A stretch of DNA of 59,212 bases from Nostocales cyanobacterium (GTDB taxonomy: Bacteria; Cyanobacteriota; Cyanobacteriia; Cyanobacteriales; Nostocaceae), in contig RDXV01000008.1 of assembly GCA_004292695.1 (NCBI GenBank), positions 1-59,212 of the forward strand, read 5' to 3'. The position numbers were made by a program, and so were the translations under genes. The notes beneath the pieces are model-generated. The model saw only the letters and a list, made by a program, of their open reading frames with translations. It was not told where the DNA came from and did not search any database. Numbering within the stretch: the first letter of the stretch is position 1; each line of letters opens with the position of its first letter. Shown here in pieces: positions 42,148-51,610 of the stretch.

Positions 42148-42984
42148 ATGACCAATCAATCTACCATTCCCGTTATTGTCAATGGTGCTGCTGGCAAAAT
42201 GGGACGTGAAGTAATTAAAGCAGTTGCCCAAGCAGAAGATATGATTTTAATGGGTGCTTTAGATACCTCACCAGAACATCAAGGAAAAGATGCAGGAGAA
42301 CTGGCAGGTTTAAGCGAACCTTTGGAAGTACCAATTACCAATCAATTAGAACCGATGTTAGGCTATGTAGCCGGAGAAAGACAGCTACAACCAGGGGTAA
42401 TGGTAGATTTTACTCATCCTGATACCGTCTATAATAATGTTCGTAGTGCGATCGCCTATGGTATTCGTCCTGTGGTTGGTACAACTGGTTTAAGTCCTGA
42501 ACAACTTAAAGAATTAGCCGACTTTGCCGAAAAAGCTAGTACAGGTTGTTTAATTATTCCCAACTTTTCTATTGGGATGGTGCTACTGCAACAAGCAGCA
42601 GTTACCGCATCCCAATATTTTGATCATGTGGAAATTATTGAATTGCACCATAACCAAAAAGCCGATGCACCAAGCGGTACAGCTATTCAAACTGCCCAGT
42701 TATTAGCCGAAATGGGTAAAACTTTTAACCCTCCCCAAGTGGAAGAAACGGAAAAAATAGCCGGTGCTAGAGGCAGTTTAGCTGATGAAGGGATTAGAAT
42801 TCATAGTGTACGCTTACCAGGACTTATCGCCCATCAAGAAGTGATATTCGGTGCAGCCGGACAAATTTACACCCTCCGTCATGATACCAGTGATCGCTCT
42901 TGTTATATGCCTGGAGTTTTACTAGCAATTCGCAAAATTAACCAGTTAAAATCATTAGTATATGGATTAGAAAAAATTCTCTAG
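42148..42984 (+). CDS. dapB: 4-hydroxy-tetrahydrodipicolinate reductase
   Basis: DapB reduces hydroxy-tetrahydrodipicolinate with NAD(P)H in lysine and diaminopimelate synthesis. The 278 residues show the Rossmann motif [30 protein letters not shown], and the catalytic [22 protein letters not shown] with paired His and Lys. ATG 42148 ([16 protein letters not shown]) gives the normal length; the frame is open to 42082 (22 extra residues). Monocistronic. Confidence 0.95.
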   Translation: MTNQSTIPVIVNGAAGKMGREVIKAVAQAEDMILMGALDTSPEHQGKDAGELAGLSEPLEVPITNQLEPMLGYVAGERQLQPGVMVDFTHPDTVYNNVRSAIAYGIRPVVGTTGLSPEQLKELADFAEKASTGCLIIPNFSIGMVLLQQAAVTASQYFDHVEIIELHHNQKADAPSGTAIQTAQLLAEMGKTFNPPQVEETEKIAGARGSLADEGIRIHSVRLPGLIAHQEVIFGAAGQIYTLRHDTSDRSCYMPGVLLAIRKINQLKSLVYGLEKIL

Positions 42985-43164
42985 ATTCAGAGGATACCCA
43001 ACACTAAGCTACTAAGCTATGAGTAACCAAGCTGATAGAAATTGATCAGTTGAACATTTGATCTTTTACCTTTGACTTACCGTTGTGCATGAATAATGCA
43101 CAACAGCTTAACCTGTAGCCAACAGTGAATTTTGTAATTTTTCATTTTGCATTTTTAATTAATT

Positions 43165-43836
43165 ATGATTGTTCCACTGACCCGTGAAAAATTTGAACAA
43201 ATAGTACCTCTTATCGCCAGTGGGTTACAATATAAATACTACTGGGGAAAATTTAGCAACTTTTTACAACGACTGTTAATTTCTGTTGTAACTGTTGTTA
43301 TGATTTTACTATTAAAACTATTGTTGAAATTAGATTTCAATTTAGTATTTGTCTTTGGGGTATTTGGGGCTTTTTTCTGGTTATGGTATCCCGTATTTCA
43401 AGCCAGTATTAGAAATTCAAAATGCCGTCGTTATCAATATAGCGGCTTTTTTCGTGGTCGGGTACTAGATTGGTGGATTACAGAAAAGTTAATTGGTAAA
43501 CAGGAAACTGTCAATAATAAAGGTGAATTAGTAGTAATCGAAAACCGCGAAAAAAGAATTAACTTAGAAATTGGTGATAATACAGGATTTGTTGTTGAAT
43601 TTGATGCTCCATTACGTGCTGCTCACAAGGCGATCGCCCGTGGTCAAATTGCAGAAATGATAGTTATGTCTAATAGTCCTGATTTAAGCAGCATAGAAGA
43701 ATTTAGTAATATTTACATTCCCAGTCGCAACCTTTGGGTGAGTGATTACCCATTTGTGCGAGAGGATCTATTTACAGAAATGAGTACCAGATTAAGAAAT
43801 CAACAAAGAGATCAACCCCGTCGCCGTAGACAGTGA
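43165..43836 (+). CDS. Conserved membrane protein
   Basis: This 223-residue protein has two spans near residues 34-75 (LLISVVTVVMILLLKLLL, FVFGVFGAFFWLWYPVF). A soluble domain follows (RYQYSGFFRGRVLDWWITEK, INLEIGDNTGFVVEFDAPLRAAHKAIARGQIAEM) with a basic Arg tail. It resembles cyanobacterial proteins sometimes labelled only as hypothetical. No function assigned. Its stop codon is the TGA of the first TGAACAG heptamer of the array that follows. Confidence 0.7.
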   Translation: MIVPLTREKFEQIVPLIASGLQYKYYWGKFSNFLQRLLISVVTVVMILLLKLLLKLDFNLVFVFGVFGAFFWLWYPVFQASIRNSKCRRYQYSGFFRGRVLDWWITEKLIGKQETVNNKGELVVIENREKRINLEIGDNTGFVVEFDAPLRAAHKAIARGQIAEMIVMSNSPDLSSIEEFSNIYIPSRNLWVSDYPFVREDLFTEMSTRLRNQQRDQPRRRRQ

Positions 43837-44003
43837 ACAGTGAACAGTGAACAGTGATAACTGATAACTGATAACTGATAACTGATAACTGATAACTGAT
43901 AACTGATAACTGGTAACTGATAACTGATAACTGATAACTGGTAACTGATAACTGATAACTGATAACTGATAACTGGTAACTGATAACTGATAACTGATAA
44001 CTG
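43834..44003. repeat. Long heptamer array filling a whole spacer
   Basis: Three TGAACAG units then about 20 units of TGATAAC run from the stop codon of the membrane protein to 2 bp before the stop of cobH. TGGTAAC variants recur every four or five units, giving a higher-order period of 28-35 bp. There is no other sequence between the two convergent genes. Confidence 0.92.
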
Positions 44004-44005
44004 AC

Positions 44006-44635
44006 TTAATTTACTCCATTTCTATCTTGACCATAGGCTTGCCAAGCTAAGTCAACTAAACCATCAACAATAGCTGCTGCCACCACTGCGTTACCTTTAC
44101 GACTGTCAATAGTAATATAAGGTACTAAAGAATCCTGTAATCTTTCCTTATCAGCATTTACATTAATAAACCCTGCCGGTGTAGCAATAATCAAAGCAGG
44201 TCTAATTTCTTCGGCTTCAATTAAATCTACTAGCGCAGTTAACGCAGTTTGGGCTTGACCAACTACAAAAATTCCCTCTGGGTAACGTTTGGCTAAGGTT
44301 TCAATGCCCCAAGCAGAGCGAGTTCTTTCTTTTTGAGGGCGTGTTAAAGCCTCCATGCTGCAATAAACTGGGTTTGCAAAGGTGTTTTGAATATCATAGG
44401 ATATTCCTACTTGCACCATAGGCACATCTACAACAATAGTTGTACGTGCTGCCAGTGCTGCTGCCCCTGCTTGTAATGCGTGTTCCGAAAAACGTATCAA
44501 CGACTTATATTCAAAGTCAGATGTTGCATATATTACTCGCCTGACTATCTCATATTCTGCTGGTGAAAAGACATGATCGCCAATTTCACTATCAATAATC
44601 GCCAGGCTTTGAGCATCAGTTACGTGCCATTCCAT
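44006..44635 (-). CDS. cobH: Precorrin-8X methylmutase
   Basis: CobH/CbiC moves a methyl group from C-11 to C-12 to form hydrogenobyrinate or cobyrinate in cobalamin synthesis. The 209 residues contain the catalytic-His region RFSEHALQAGAAAL, VDVPMVQVGIS, and GQAQTALTALVDLIEAEEIRPALIIATPAGFINV followed by the Arg/Lys-rich SRKGNAVVAAAI. ATG 44635. No riboswitch was seen upstream. It may be co-transcribed with nothing else; the Psb32-like gene ends 103 nt upstream on the same strand. Confidence 0.95.
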   Translation of the reverse strand: MEWHVTDAQSLAIIDSEIGDHVFSPAEYEIVRRVIYATSDFEYKSLIRFSEHALQAGAAALAARTTIVVDVPMVQVGISYDIQNTFANPVYCSMEALTRPQKERTRSAWGIETLAKRYPEGIFVVGQAQTALTALVDLIEAEEIRPALIIATPAGFINVNADKERLQDSLVPYITIDSRKGNAVVAAAIVDGLVDLAWQAYGQDRNGVN

Positions 44636-44702
44636 TCCTGTTAACTTATTACACAGATCAGCTTTCAGCTTATCATTAGAAGATAGGAAATAGGGGAATT
44701 TA

Positions 44703-44736
44703 CACTGATAACTGATAACTGATCACTGATAACTGA
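44703..44736. repeat. TGATAAC short array
   Basis: Four to five heptamers (one with TGATCAC) lie between the Psb32-like gene and cobH, ending next to the Psb32-like stop codon. Confidence 0.8.
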
Positions 44737-44737
44737 T

Positions 44738-45547
44738 TTAAGATTCTGTACTGGAAGAAGGACGGCTGAAACCCGGAGATAGATAAGCAACCAAAACACC
44801 GATTAAAAAAGCCGAAATATTACGTACTAAAGGGACCCAGTCGCTAGTACGGGTGATCACTGGGGCAATTCCAAAGGCAATAAACAAAATTCCCCATAAA
44901 GGTGAGAAAATTAATGCCCACTGCCAAGCAAATACTTGTTTATCATTACGGGGTTGAGCCGCAAAACCACAAATGATACCACCAATTGCAGAAGTTATCA
45001 AGGTGAGTATCCATTGTTCTCTGGGTAGTCCGGGTACGACGTTACAACCACCGTCTAATAAACAACCTTTGACTGAATTTAAAGCGTCTAAGATTGCTTT
45101 GTCTTCACCATTTTCTCTGACGTAGTATAAGTTACCGAAGCGGGTTTGTAGTTCAATCCAAAATGTCCGGGGTAACAGTTCATAGACTGCATCGCCGACG
45201 CTGAAACTGAGAATGTTACCACCGCGAGAGTCTGCCACTAGGAGAATACTTTTATCATCTAAACCCCAATATTTGATGACTGCTCTACCTGGAGTCCGAT
45301 CATACTGGGTTAATACGCGCAATTTCCAACCAGTATCTTTTTCAAATTGATCTAGCTCTTGAACCAGTTTTTCTTCTTGCGGATCAGGAAGTGTTTTTGC
45401 TAAGTCAACTACTGGGGTGAATGTATCAGGTAGTAAGTCGGGGTTTTCATAGGCTAGGGCTGATGGTGTGTTGTTTGCCCACATTGCTCCCGCAAAACAA
45501 AATACTGCAATGGATACTAATAAGCGTCGCCAAAAACAAAGCTGCAT
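44738..45547 (-). CDS. TPM-domain protein, Psb32-like
   Basis: This 269-residue protein has a signal or anchor (LLVSIAVFCFAGAMWANNTPSALA). A TPM domain spans about 35-165 (VVDLAKTLPDPQEEKLVQELDQFEKDTGWKLRVLT, SILLVADSRGGNILSFSVGDAVYELLP). Two or three C-terminal spans follow (about 180-260). Cyanobacterial members (Psb32) protect or repair photosystem II; the plant relative TLP18.3 acts in D1 turnover. ATG 45547 is preferred over TTG 45586. Confidence 0.83.
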   Translation of the reverse strand: MQLCFWRRLLVSIAVFCFAGAMWANNTPSALAYENPDLLPDTFTPVVDLAKTLPDPQEEKLVQELDQFEKDTGWKLRVLTQYDRTPGRAVIKYWGLDDKSILLVADSRGGNILSFSVGDAVYELLPRTFWIELQTRFGNLYYVRENGEDKAILDALNSVKGCLLDGGCNVVPGLPREQWILTLITSAIGGIICGFAAQPRNDKQVFAWQWALIFSPLWGILFIAFGIAPVITRTSDWVPLVRNISAFLIGVLVAYLSPGFSRPSSSTES

Positions 45548-45741
45548 GGAATTTTTTATACAAGTATTAACTACAAAGGTGAACAAGTTGTTTTAAAAAC
45601 TAGGAAAACGGAAATACTTCGTTACACTTCTTTACTGTACTCTAATCTTCGACAATGGGGAATAGGTTACTTTGAGGTTACTTGTGAGTCAGAATTTTAA
45701 AGGATTTTGTCAGATATCCAATGCCCCATGTCCCACAACCA

Positions 45742-46200
45742 TCACCCGTCTTCTTTTCTCAGAATTTTGGATTCTGAGAATGTTAGTTCTGTTTGACTAC
45801 TCATGGTTAATTGATCATTGGTACGTTTAACGGTTGTTGGTCGTGTAAAAGTTTTCCAAGCAGCTTTGAAACCTACTACTAAACTACGGGTACTAATCTG
45901 AATATCTTCCGCTTGTTTTTTAGCAATATCTAGACTTTGATCTACTTGTCTGACTACTTGACTAGCACTCCTGACACCTTCACTAACGTCATCACTTAAA
46001 TCAGTGAGTTCTAAACTGGTATTACGAATTGCCTGGAGAGTGGAAGGTAACTCACGTGAAAGCGTGTCAAATAATTTTTCAGCACTGCGAGCAGCATGGG
46101 CTAACTCCTGTAAAGTGGGTATAGCCGCTACTAGAACTGCTGTTAAACTAGCAGCGACTAACATTAAAGACATTGCCAGCCAAAATAAAGGGTCAATCAC
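45742..46200 (-). CDS. DUF948-type membrane-anchored protein
   Basis: This 152-residue protein has a GTG start (46200), one N-terminal span (PLFWLAMSLMLVAASLTAVLVAAI) and a long helical part with LEDTLSREL-like heptads (ALRNTSLELTDLSDDVSEGVRSASQVVRQVDQ). That layout is DUF948 (YtxG-like). It starts 11 nt downstream of the YtxH-type gene, so the two form an operon; the pairing is well known in Gram-positives and cyanobacteria. Role probably in the envelope; unknown in detail. Confidence 0.8.
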   Translation of the reverse strand: MIDPLFWLAMSLMLVAASLTAVLVAAIPTLQELAHAARSAEKLFDTLSRELPSTLQAIRNTSLELTDLSDDVSEGVRSASQVVRQVDQSLDIAKKQAEDIQISTRSLVVGFKAAWKTFTRPTTVKRTNDQLTMSSQTELTFSESKILRKEDG

Positions 46201-46211
46201 GGTTATGCTAT

Positions 46212-46568
46212 TTATGAGCGTTCTAGGTTCTGATTTTCAGAATCTGTGTTTTCTAAGTCAGTAGGATTTTTTCTTTTCAGGGCTTGACTTTCCCGTTGAG
46301 TAGCGACTACTCCGGCGGCGATCGCTTCCTTTAATCTATCTAGGGTATCATCCCAATTTTCCAATGCAGTGGTAGAAAGACGACCGGCTTGGATCTGTAC
46401 ACTGGTTGATATATCTTCTGCTAACTCTGGTAAAGCATCCGCAGATTTTTTCAACAGTTTTCGGGTTTCGCGGCCTGCACGGGGAGCAGTCAGTAAACCT
46501 GTTAAAGCCCCAATGGTAGCTCCCAGCATGACACCGCCAATAAATATTCCAGAACGATTATTAGACAT
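46212..46568 (-). CDS. YtxH domain protein
   Basis: This 118-residue protein has an N-terminal glycine-rich helix (FIGGVMLGATIGALTGLLTAP) followed by RAGRETRKLLKKSADALPELAED. This is the YtxH signature (hydrophobic hairpin, then APxxGxxxR and an amphipathic helix). The C-terminus is charged. It is the first gene of the pair with the DUF948 protein. YtxH-type proteins are linked to envelope stress; no direct function here. Confidence 0.85.
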   Translation of the reverse strand: MSNNRSGIFIGGVMLGATIGALTGLLTAPRAGRETRKLLKKSADALPELAEDISTSVQIQAGRLSTTALENWDDTLDRLKEAIAAGVVATQRESQALKRKNPTDLENTDSENQNLERS

Positions 46569-46822
46569 ATTTACTAATCATCTCTTTACAGCTATTTTAC
46601 TGGAGTTAGGGAACTCTTAACAGGGAACAGGGAATAGGTACAACTAAGTAGGTAGGCGTTGAAAATTGTCGTCAAGGCAAAAGGCAAAAGGCAAAAGGCA
46701 AGAGGGAAGAGACTTTCAGCGATTTTACATTTTGTTACATACCTTGGTTTTTTCGAGCCGACTTACTTATGCCACCCCAGCTATCAATCATCAAACAGAA
46801 GTCCTATAGGATCAAATATAAT
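46569..46822. other. Spacer with GGCAAAA repeats
   Basis: About four GGCAAAA heptamers at 46675-46702 lie in gene-free DNA. An open frame on the plus strand across 46659-46910 starts in this repeat and is not credible. Confidence 0.5.
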
Positions 46823-47125
46823 TCAGATAGACTTTTGCAATATATTTCTCCCCAATATGATTAAGTCTAGTATTTGGCGTAATTTTTGGATTTGCAATTG
46901 CAGGATTTGATTTTTGTATCTGAGGTTATGGATTTGCTCTTTACCAGTATAAATACTTGCTATTGATGTATATAGTATTTCATTGATTATAATTTGATAG
47001 CTATTAAGACTATTTGTGATCAATACTAGCTTTTGTTTTAGTAGCCATATCTGTATAGCTAGGTAAAAAAATATAATAGAAATAAATAGGTTTATAAAAA
47101 TGACAAGTATGACTATTTTCAACAT
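46823..47125 (-). CDS. Small membrane/coiled-coil protein
   Basis: This 100-residue protein has one N-terminal span (VILVIFINLFISIIFFYLAIQIWLL) followed by a helical tail (LRYKNQILQLQIQKLRQILDLI). A ribosome site AGGAG (47131-47135) lies 5 nt before the ATG at 47125, supporting it as real. It resembles short cyanobacterial proteins found near YtxH/DUF948 genes and is oriented the same way; the spacer to YtxH is 254 nt. No function assigned. Confidence 0.65.
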   Translation of the reverse strand: MLKIVILVIFINLFISIIFFYLAIQIWLLKQKLVLITNSLNSYQIIINEILYTSIASIYTGKEQIHNLRYKNQILQLQIQKLRQILDLIILGRNILQKSI

Positions 47126-47407
47126 TGAGACTCCTATGATTGTTTTTATTATTTATTACATGATTTATTATATTATTTTAAGTTTATTGGTTATTTTTTA
47201 TAATAATTGCTTGTTAAGTTATAAACGACTATCTGGTTATTTATATTGACTTCCTGATCATAGCTATTTGGGTAGGGAAGATGATATAAAAAATGAGGCT
47301 AAATTTACTTTAATTGTATTAATGGTATCTAATAAATCAGTTTGTTTTGATTGGATGCGGTGAAATTACAATTATAGCTTAAATATGTGATTTTGGTATT
47401 TAAAAAT

Positions 47408-47809
47408 ATGAAACCTAAAAATTTAGAAGTTTTGCTCATCAAGTTATTAAGAAAGTTAATTAAGCAAGAATTAAAAAAAACACAGGATGACGATATTCAA
47501 ATTATGGATAAAACAGTCAGTCAGCTAGAGCATGAATTATCTGAAATTTATGACCAGAAAAAAATACCTCATGCACCAGAAATGCTTAATGAGATTCCTC
47601 ATGGTGAATACTTAAATCTGACCTTCAGTACAGAAGCAGATGCTGAATTAGAACGCAGATTGAGAGAAATTAAATTTCGACAAGAACTGAGAAAAGATTG
47701 GATTATTTTTTTAGTGAAAGATGTAATAGTTTATGCTACTACAGTTATATTTATCTTGACTTTCTCATGCTTGTTTCTTGTCCAGGTTCTCTACCCATCA
47801 TCACATTAG
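47408..47809 (+). CDS. Hypothetical tail-anchored protein
   Basis: This protein of about 133 residues has a basic, helical N-terminus (LLIKLLRKLIKQELKK), an acidic middle and one C-terminal span (VIVYATTVIFILTFSCLFLV). That is a tail-anchored layout with the bulk in the cytosol. ATG 47408 is preferred to GTG 47387. I do not recognise the family. Confidence 0.6.
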   Translation: MKPKNLEVLLIKLLRKLIKQELKKTQDDDIQIMDKTVSQLEHELSEIYDQKKIPHAPEMLNEIPHGEYLNLTFSTEADAELERRLREIKFRQELRKDWIIFLVKDVIVYATTVIFILTFSCLFLVQVLYPSSH

Positions 47810-48089
47810 TTGAATGACTATTTTTTATGTTGATTAGCCTGATATTAGTTGATTTTCATAAACAGCTATAATATTTTATGATCTTCTCGATGGCTTCGTC
47901 AATCCAAAATGAGTGGGAATATTCCCTCAAGTGAAATTGATTGATCCTATAAAACAGGTGAATAAGGTACAAAAGTACCTGAAAACTCTTGAGGGTATGA
48001 ATTTTTGGTAAACTGCCTGGCCAATTCCCATTTCCTAAATTTGACTGCTATATTAGAGTAAATTAATTTATAGTGAGGGTTATAAGACT

Positions 48090-48809
48090 GTGCGTGATGA
48101 TTTAGTCGGACTAGAAATTACTGATCAGGAATTAGAAAGATTAACTAATTTACCAGTTAAAAATGAATTAATTATTATTACAAAATATTTACATATTTGG
48201 CGGGATTTATTGATTGCTAAAATCAAAGGTTCTGAAGTAGCAACAGTAATTTTCGTAGGTTCTTCTGGGGGTTTAATTATATATATATTATTAAGTGTAA
48301 TTATGAAAATATTTTTTAGTTGGATTGATTTACCTCCTGCATTTTTACTCATTTTTCTCAGTATTTGGTTAGGTGGCGTAATTCAAAGTTTATTATATTT
48401 AAACTGGAGAGTTAAAAGTAAGTTTCTCAAGGAAAAAATGACCAACTCTTTAGGGATTCTTCTCCAAGATGTAGAGCGATATAATACCATGATTAAAGCC
48501 ATAGATATTAACGATCAAATTGAAGCGGCAGGAAACCTAGAAGTAGCTATTCAAAATCGCCCAAGAGTAATAGAGGCTTTAAATATAACTAGGTTAGAAT
48601 TAGTCAGAGCATTAAAAACAGAAAGAATTTTGCGAGAAAATAAAAACTTTATTTTGAGTAATTCTGAGTTATTTTCTCAAAACTTAGCCACTCTCACTTC
48701 TATGCAAGTGACAGAACAGGCAACGGAACACGGCAGAATATTAAATGAAGCTTTGCAGATTGCTTTAGATGTTCAATATGAAATGGGAAAATTACAAAAT
48801 CAGCGATAA
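48090..48809 (+). CDS. Hypothetical membrane protein
   Basis: This 239-residue protein has a GTG start with GAGGG 11 nt upstream. Two spans (about 52-105; VIFVGSSGGLIIYILLSVI, AFLLIFLSIWLGGVIQSLLYL) are followed by a long helical domain (about 110-239). Late segments read as coiled coil (NITRLELVRALKTERILRENK, VTEQATEHGRILNEALQIALD). This is an envelope protein of unknown role. It shares a layout (span plus coiled coil) with its two neighbours. Confidence 0.68.
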   Translation: MRDDLVGLEITDQELERLTNLPVKNELIIITKYLHIWRDLLIAKIKGSEVATVIFVGSSGGLIIYILLSVIMKIFFSWIDLPPAFLLIFLSIWLGGVIQSLLYLNWRVKSKFLKEKMTNSLGILLQDVERYNTMIKAIDINDQIEAAGNLEVAIQNRPRVIEALNITRLELVRALKTERILRENKNFILSNSELFSQNLATLTSMQVTEQATEHGRILNEALQIALDVQYEMGKLQNQR

Positions 48810-49037
48810 GATACAAAATCAATTCCAATAAAATGTTAATTAGTAATTAGTAGTAATTTGATGTTCGTAAAGTATGCAAAAATACAGCTATTTATTAAAC
48901 CCAATTCTATATTAATGCTTTGAAGACAAACATCTAGTAAAAATTTTTGACTTTATAGTTTAATCTTGACCCTGTATCAGAGTAACATTAAAGAATATGA
49001 TAAGACAAGAGTCTAGTTAAATAAATAACATATTAAT

Positions 49038-49805
49038 ATGGATTGGCAAGAAATTAGAGGTAACTGGGTAATTATTCCCCGTCGTCCTGTAGGTATCATT
49101 CATTTCTTGGGGGGTGCTTTTGTCGCTACTGCACCTCACCTGACTTACCGTTGGTTGTTGGAGGAGTTAGCTAACCAAGGCTATGTTATAGTTGCTACGC
49201 CATTTGTAAATACTTTAGATCATCAGGCGATCGCTGAGTCTGTACTACTCAACTTTGAGCGTACCATAGAACGTTTACAGGATTCAGGAAAATTACGTAA
49301 GCTATACTTACCGATCTACGGTGTAGGGCATAGCATGGGTTGTAAACTTCATTTACTCATTGGTAGTCTTTTCCCGGTACAACGGGCTGGCAACATTTTG
49401 ATTTCCTTTAACAACTATACAGCTAAGGATGCCATTCCTTTGGTAGAACAATTAAATTCTACACTACCCATAGAATTTACACCTACACCCCAAGAAACTA
49501 ATCTGCTAGTAAGAAAAAATTATCAAATTCGGCGAAATTTACTAATTAAATTCAGTAATGATACTCTTGATCAATCTGCTAATTTAACTCAAATCTTACA
49601 AAAACGTTTTCCAGATATGGTGACAGTACAAACCTTATCAGGTAATCATACCACTCCATTAGGTCAAGAAATTAAATGGCAACCGGGGAATTCTTTTACT
49701 CCTCTAGATGCAATTGGACAGTGGTTTAAACAAGAAGTATATCGGGATTTATATGAATTGAAAAAAATTATGTTGTTATGGCTGAATCCTCTGGCATCTT
49801 CCTAA
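49038..49805 (+). CDS. DUF1350 family alpha/beta hydrolase-like protein
   Basis: This 255-residue protein is of the DUF1350 family, conserved in cyanobacteria and plastids. It has the alpha/beta hydrolase look: VGIIHFLGGAFVATAPHLTYRWLLEEL near the start, the nucleophile-elbow-like VGHSMGCKLHLLIG, and a late SGNHTTPLG with the possible His. The substrate is unknown. Cytosolic. Followed 77 nt later by the REC-PP2C gene on the same strand; co-transcription is possible. Confidence 0.87.
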   Translation: MDWQEIRGNWVIIPRRPVGIIHFLGGAFVATAPHLTYRWLLEELANQGYVIVATPFVNTLDHQAIAESVLLNFERTIERLQDSGKLRKLYLPIYGVGHSMGCKLHLLIGSLFPVQRAGNILISFNNYTAKDAIPLVEQLNSTLPIEFTPTPQETNLLVRKNYQIRRNLLIKFSNDTLDQSANLTQILQKRFPDMVTVQTLSGNHTTPLGQEIKWQPGNSFTPLDAIGQWFKQEVYRDLYELKKIMLLWLNPLASS

Positions 49806-49882
49806 TTAATTTCCGCAGGATTTGAAATTATTTATACTGGGGAAAATAGGGGTAAAATAACTAATTTCGTACACCATTTATT

Positions 49883-51019
49883 ATGTTTCAGATTTTAGTA
49901 ATTGATGATGATTTATCAATCCAAATTCTCCTGAAAAGGATGTTAGAAAAACAAGGTTATCAAGTAGTTACTGCTAGTAATGGCCAGGAAGGAATTTTAC
50001 AAGCTCTGACTTCTCAGCCTGCTCTAATTATCTGTGACTGGATCATGCCAGGTTTAAATGGGTTGGAAGTTTGTGATCGCATTAAAAAAGATCCGAATTT
50101 ATCCACCACATTTTTTATTTTATTAACTTCTTTAGATTCAGTGGCAGATCGAGTCAAAGGACTTGATGCTGGTGCTGATGATTTTATTTCTAAACCCATA
50201 GAACAAAATGAGTTAAAAGCGAGAGTCAGAGCCGGTTTACGTCTCCATCAACTCAACCGAGATTTACAAACCCAAAAATTATTATTAGAAACAGAACTCG
50301 CAGAAGCCGCAGAATATGTAAAATCTCTATTACCTTTACCCATGACTAAACCTCTGGGTATTAGTTCTCGCTTTATTCCCTCCCGACAGTTGGGGGGTGA
50401 CTGTTTTGATTATTACTGGTTAGATTGTGATCATATCGCTATTTATTTATTAGATACCGCTGGGCATGGACTTAGAGCTACTCTTCCCTCGGTTTCTGTT
50501 CTTAATTTATTGCGTTCCCGTGCGCTTAAAGGACTGAATTACTATCAACCCAGTCAGGTTTTAACTGCTCTCAATCATACTTTTCAAATTAATTATCAAA
50601 ATGATAAATACTTTACGATTTGGTATGGTGTTTATAACCAAAAAACTCGCCAGTTAGTTTATGCTAGTGCTGGACATCCACCAGGGATATTAATATCTGG
50701 TAATTCTCCTAACACCACAGAAACAAAACTTTTAAAAACTCCAGGTATGCCTGTGGGAATGTTTCCAGATACAAAATATGTGGATGAATATTGTCAAATT
50801 AACTCTCCTAGTAATCTTTATATTTTTAGTGATGGTGTTTACGAAATTACTAAGTCTGATGGTAGTCTTTGGAGTTTAGATGGCTTTATTCAATTATTGG
50901 TGAGTTTACAATATTCTGTAAATTACCAACTTGATTATATCCTTAACTATTTAACCAAATTAAACTCCAAAGATGTGTTTGATGATGATTTATCTATTCT
51001 ACAAGTTAGGTTTGATTAA
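49883..51019 (+). CDS. Response regulator with PP2C (SpoIIE-type) phosphatase
   Basis: This 378-residue signal protein has a receiver domain 1-122 (acidic cluster at 8-10, acceptor Asp52 in IICDWIMPG, Lys in ISKPIE), a short helical linker, and a SpoIIE-type PP2C domain (about 165-378). The metal-binding Asp residues are in RQLGGDCFDYYW, DTAGHGLRATL and FSDGVYE. It presumably dephosphorylates an anti-anti-sigma (STAS) protein once its receiver is phosphorylated. A STAS gene faces it with a 4-nt overlap of ends, the likely partner. Confidence 0.92.
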   Translation: MFQILVIDDDLSIQILLKRMLEKQGYQVVTASNGQEGILQALTSQPALIICDWIMPGLNGLEVCDRIKKDPNLSTTFFILLTSLDSVADRVKGLDAGADDFISKPIEQNELKARVRAGLRLHQLNRDLQTQKLLLETELAEAAEYVKSLLPLPMTKPLGISSRFIPSRQLGGDCFDYYWLDCDHIAIYLLDTAGHGLRATLPSVSVLNLLRSRALKGLNYYQPSQVLTALNHTFQINYQNDKYFTIWYGVYNQKTRQLVYASAGHPPGILISGNSPNTTETKLLKTPGMPVGMFPDTKYVDEYCQINSPSNLYIFSDGVYEITKSDGSLWSLDGFIQLLVSLQYSVNYQLDYILNYLTKLNSKDVFDDDLSILQVRFD

Positions 51020-51342
51020 TTAGCTGCTAGTAAACCTTCATGAAAAGCATCTTCACTAGGAAAGATTTCAAATATTTGATTCATGCTGGTAAGTTCAAAT
51101 ATCATTCTCACTTCCTCTTTTACTGAGCAGAGAACCATTTTAATATGAGCATCTCTTAATGTTTTAAATGCTAATACTAGAGATCCTAAGCCCGAACTAT
51201 CTAAAAATGTGATATTTTGACAGTCTACTAAAACAATTTTTGCCCCACTTTCTAAAATTTGAGCAATTTCTTGCTGAAATTCAGGGGAAGTTTCAGCATT
51301 TAGATTTTTATTAAGTTTAATAACTTTCACCTGCTGACTCAT
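51016..51342 (-). CDS. STAS domain anti-sigma factor antagonist
   Basis: This 108-residue single STAS domain is of the SpoIIAA/RsbV type: KIVLVDCQNITFLDSSGLGSLVLAFKTL with Ser50 at the conserved phosphorylation position. Such proteins bind a switch kinase unless phosphorylated. It is convergent with the REC-PP2C gene (4-nt overlap at 51016-51019), which is the natural phosphatase candidate. No kinase gene is next to it. Confidence 0.92.
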   Translation of the reverse strand: MSQQVKVIKLNKNLNAETSPEFQQEIAQILESGAKIVLVDCQNITFLDSSGLGSLVLAFKTLRDAHIKMVLCSVKEEVRMIFELTSMNQIFEIFPSEDAFHEGLLAAN

Positions 51343-51610
51343 AGTTTTGTTACCCTAATTGATGTCAAACATAGCTAGTATATCTCAAGATAACTAGGTT
51401 AGTAAATTTTTATCATTGAAGATATTATAAATTTATTGATTTGTAAATATTCGCTTAAAAAATAGTCATAAAAACTTGAGCTTTATATTTTAAAAGCTAC
51501 AGAAAAATTATTTACAATTAATCTCATAAGTCATCATTTTTGGTTGGATAATTAACCAAGGTAGATGGATATGAAGGATTGATGATAATTCAACTTATTA
51601 TGACAAGGCT

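Noticed and set aside
43834-44003. CRISPR-like or origin-type iterons
   Set aside because: The units are seven bases, uninterrupted, and of a type spread through the window's spacers.
46659-46910. 83-residue plus-strand open frame
   Set aside because: Begins in a GGCAAAA repeat and overlaps the better supported minus-strand gene with its AGGAG site.
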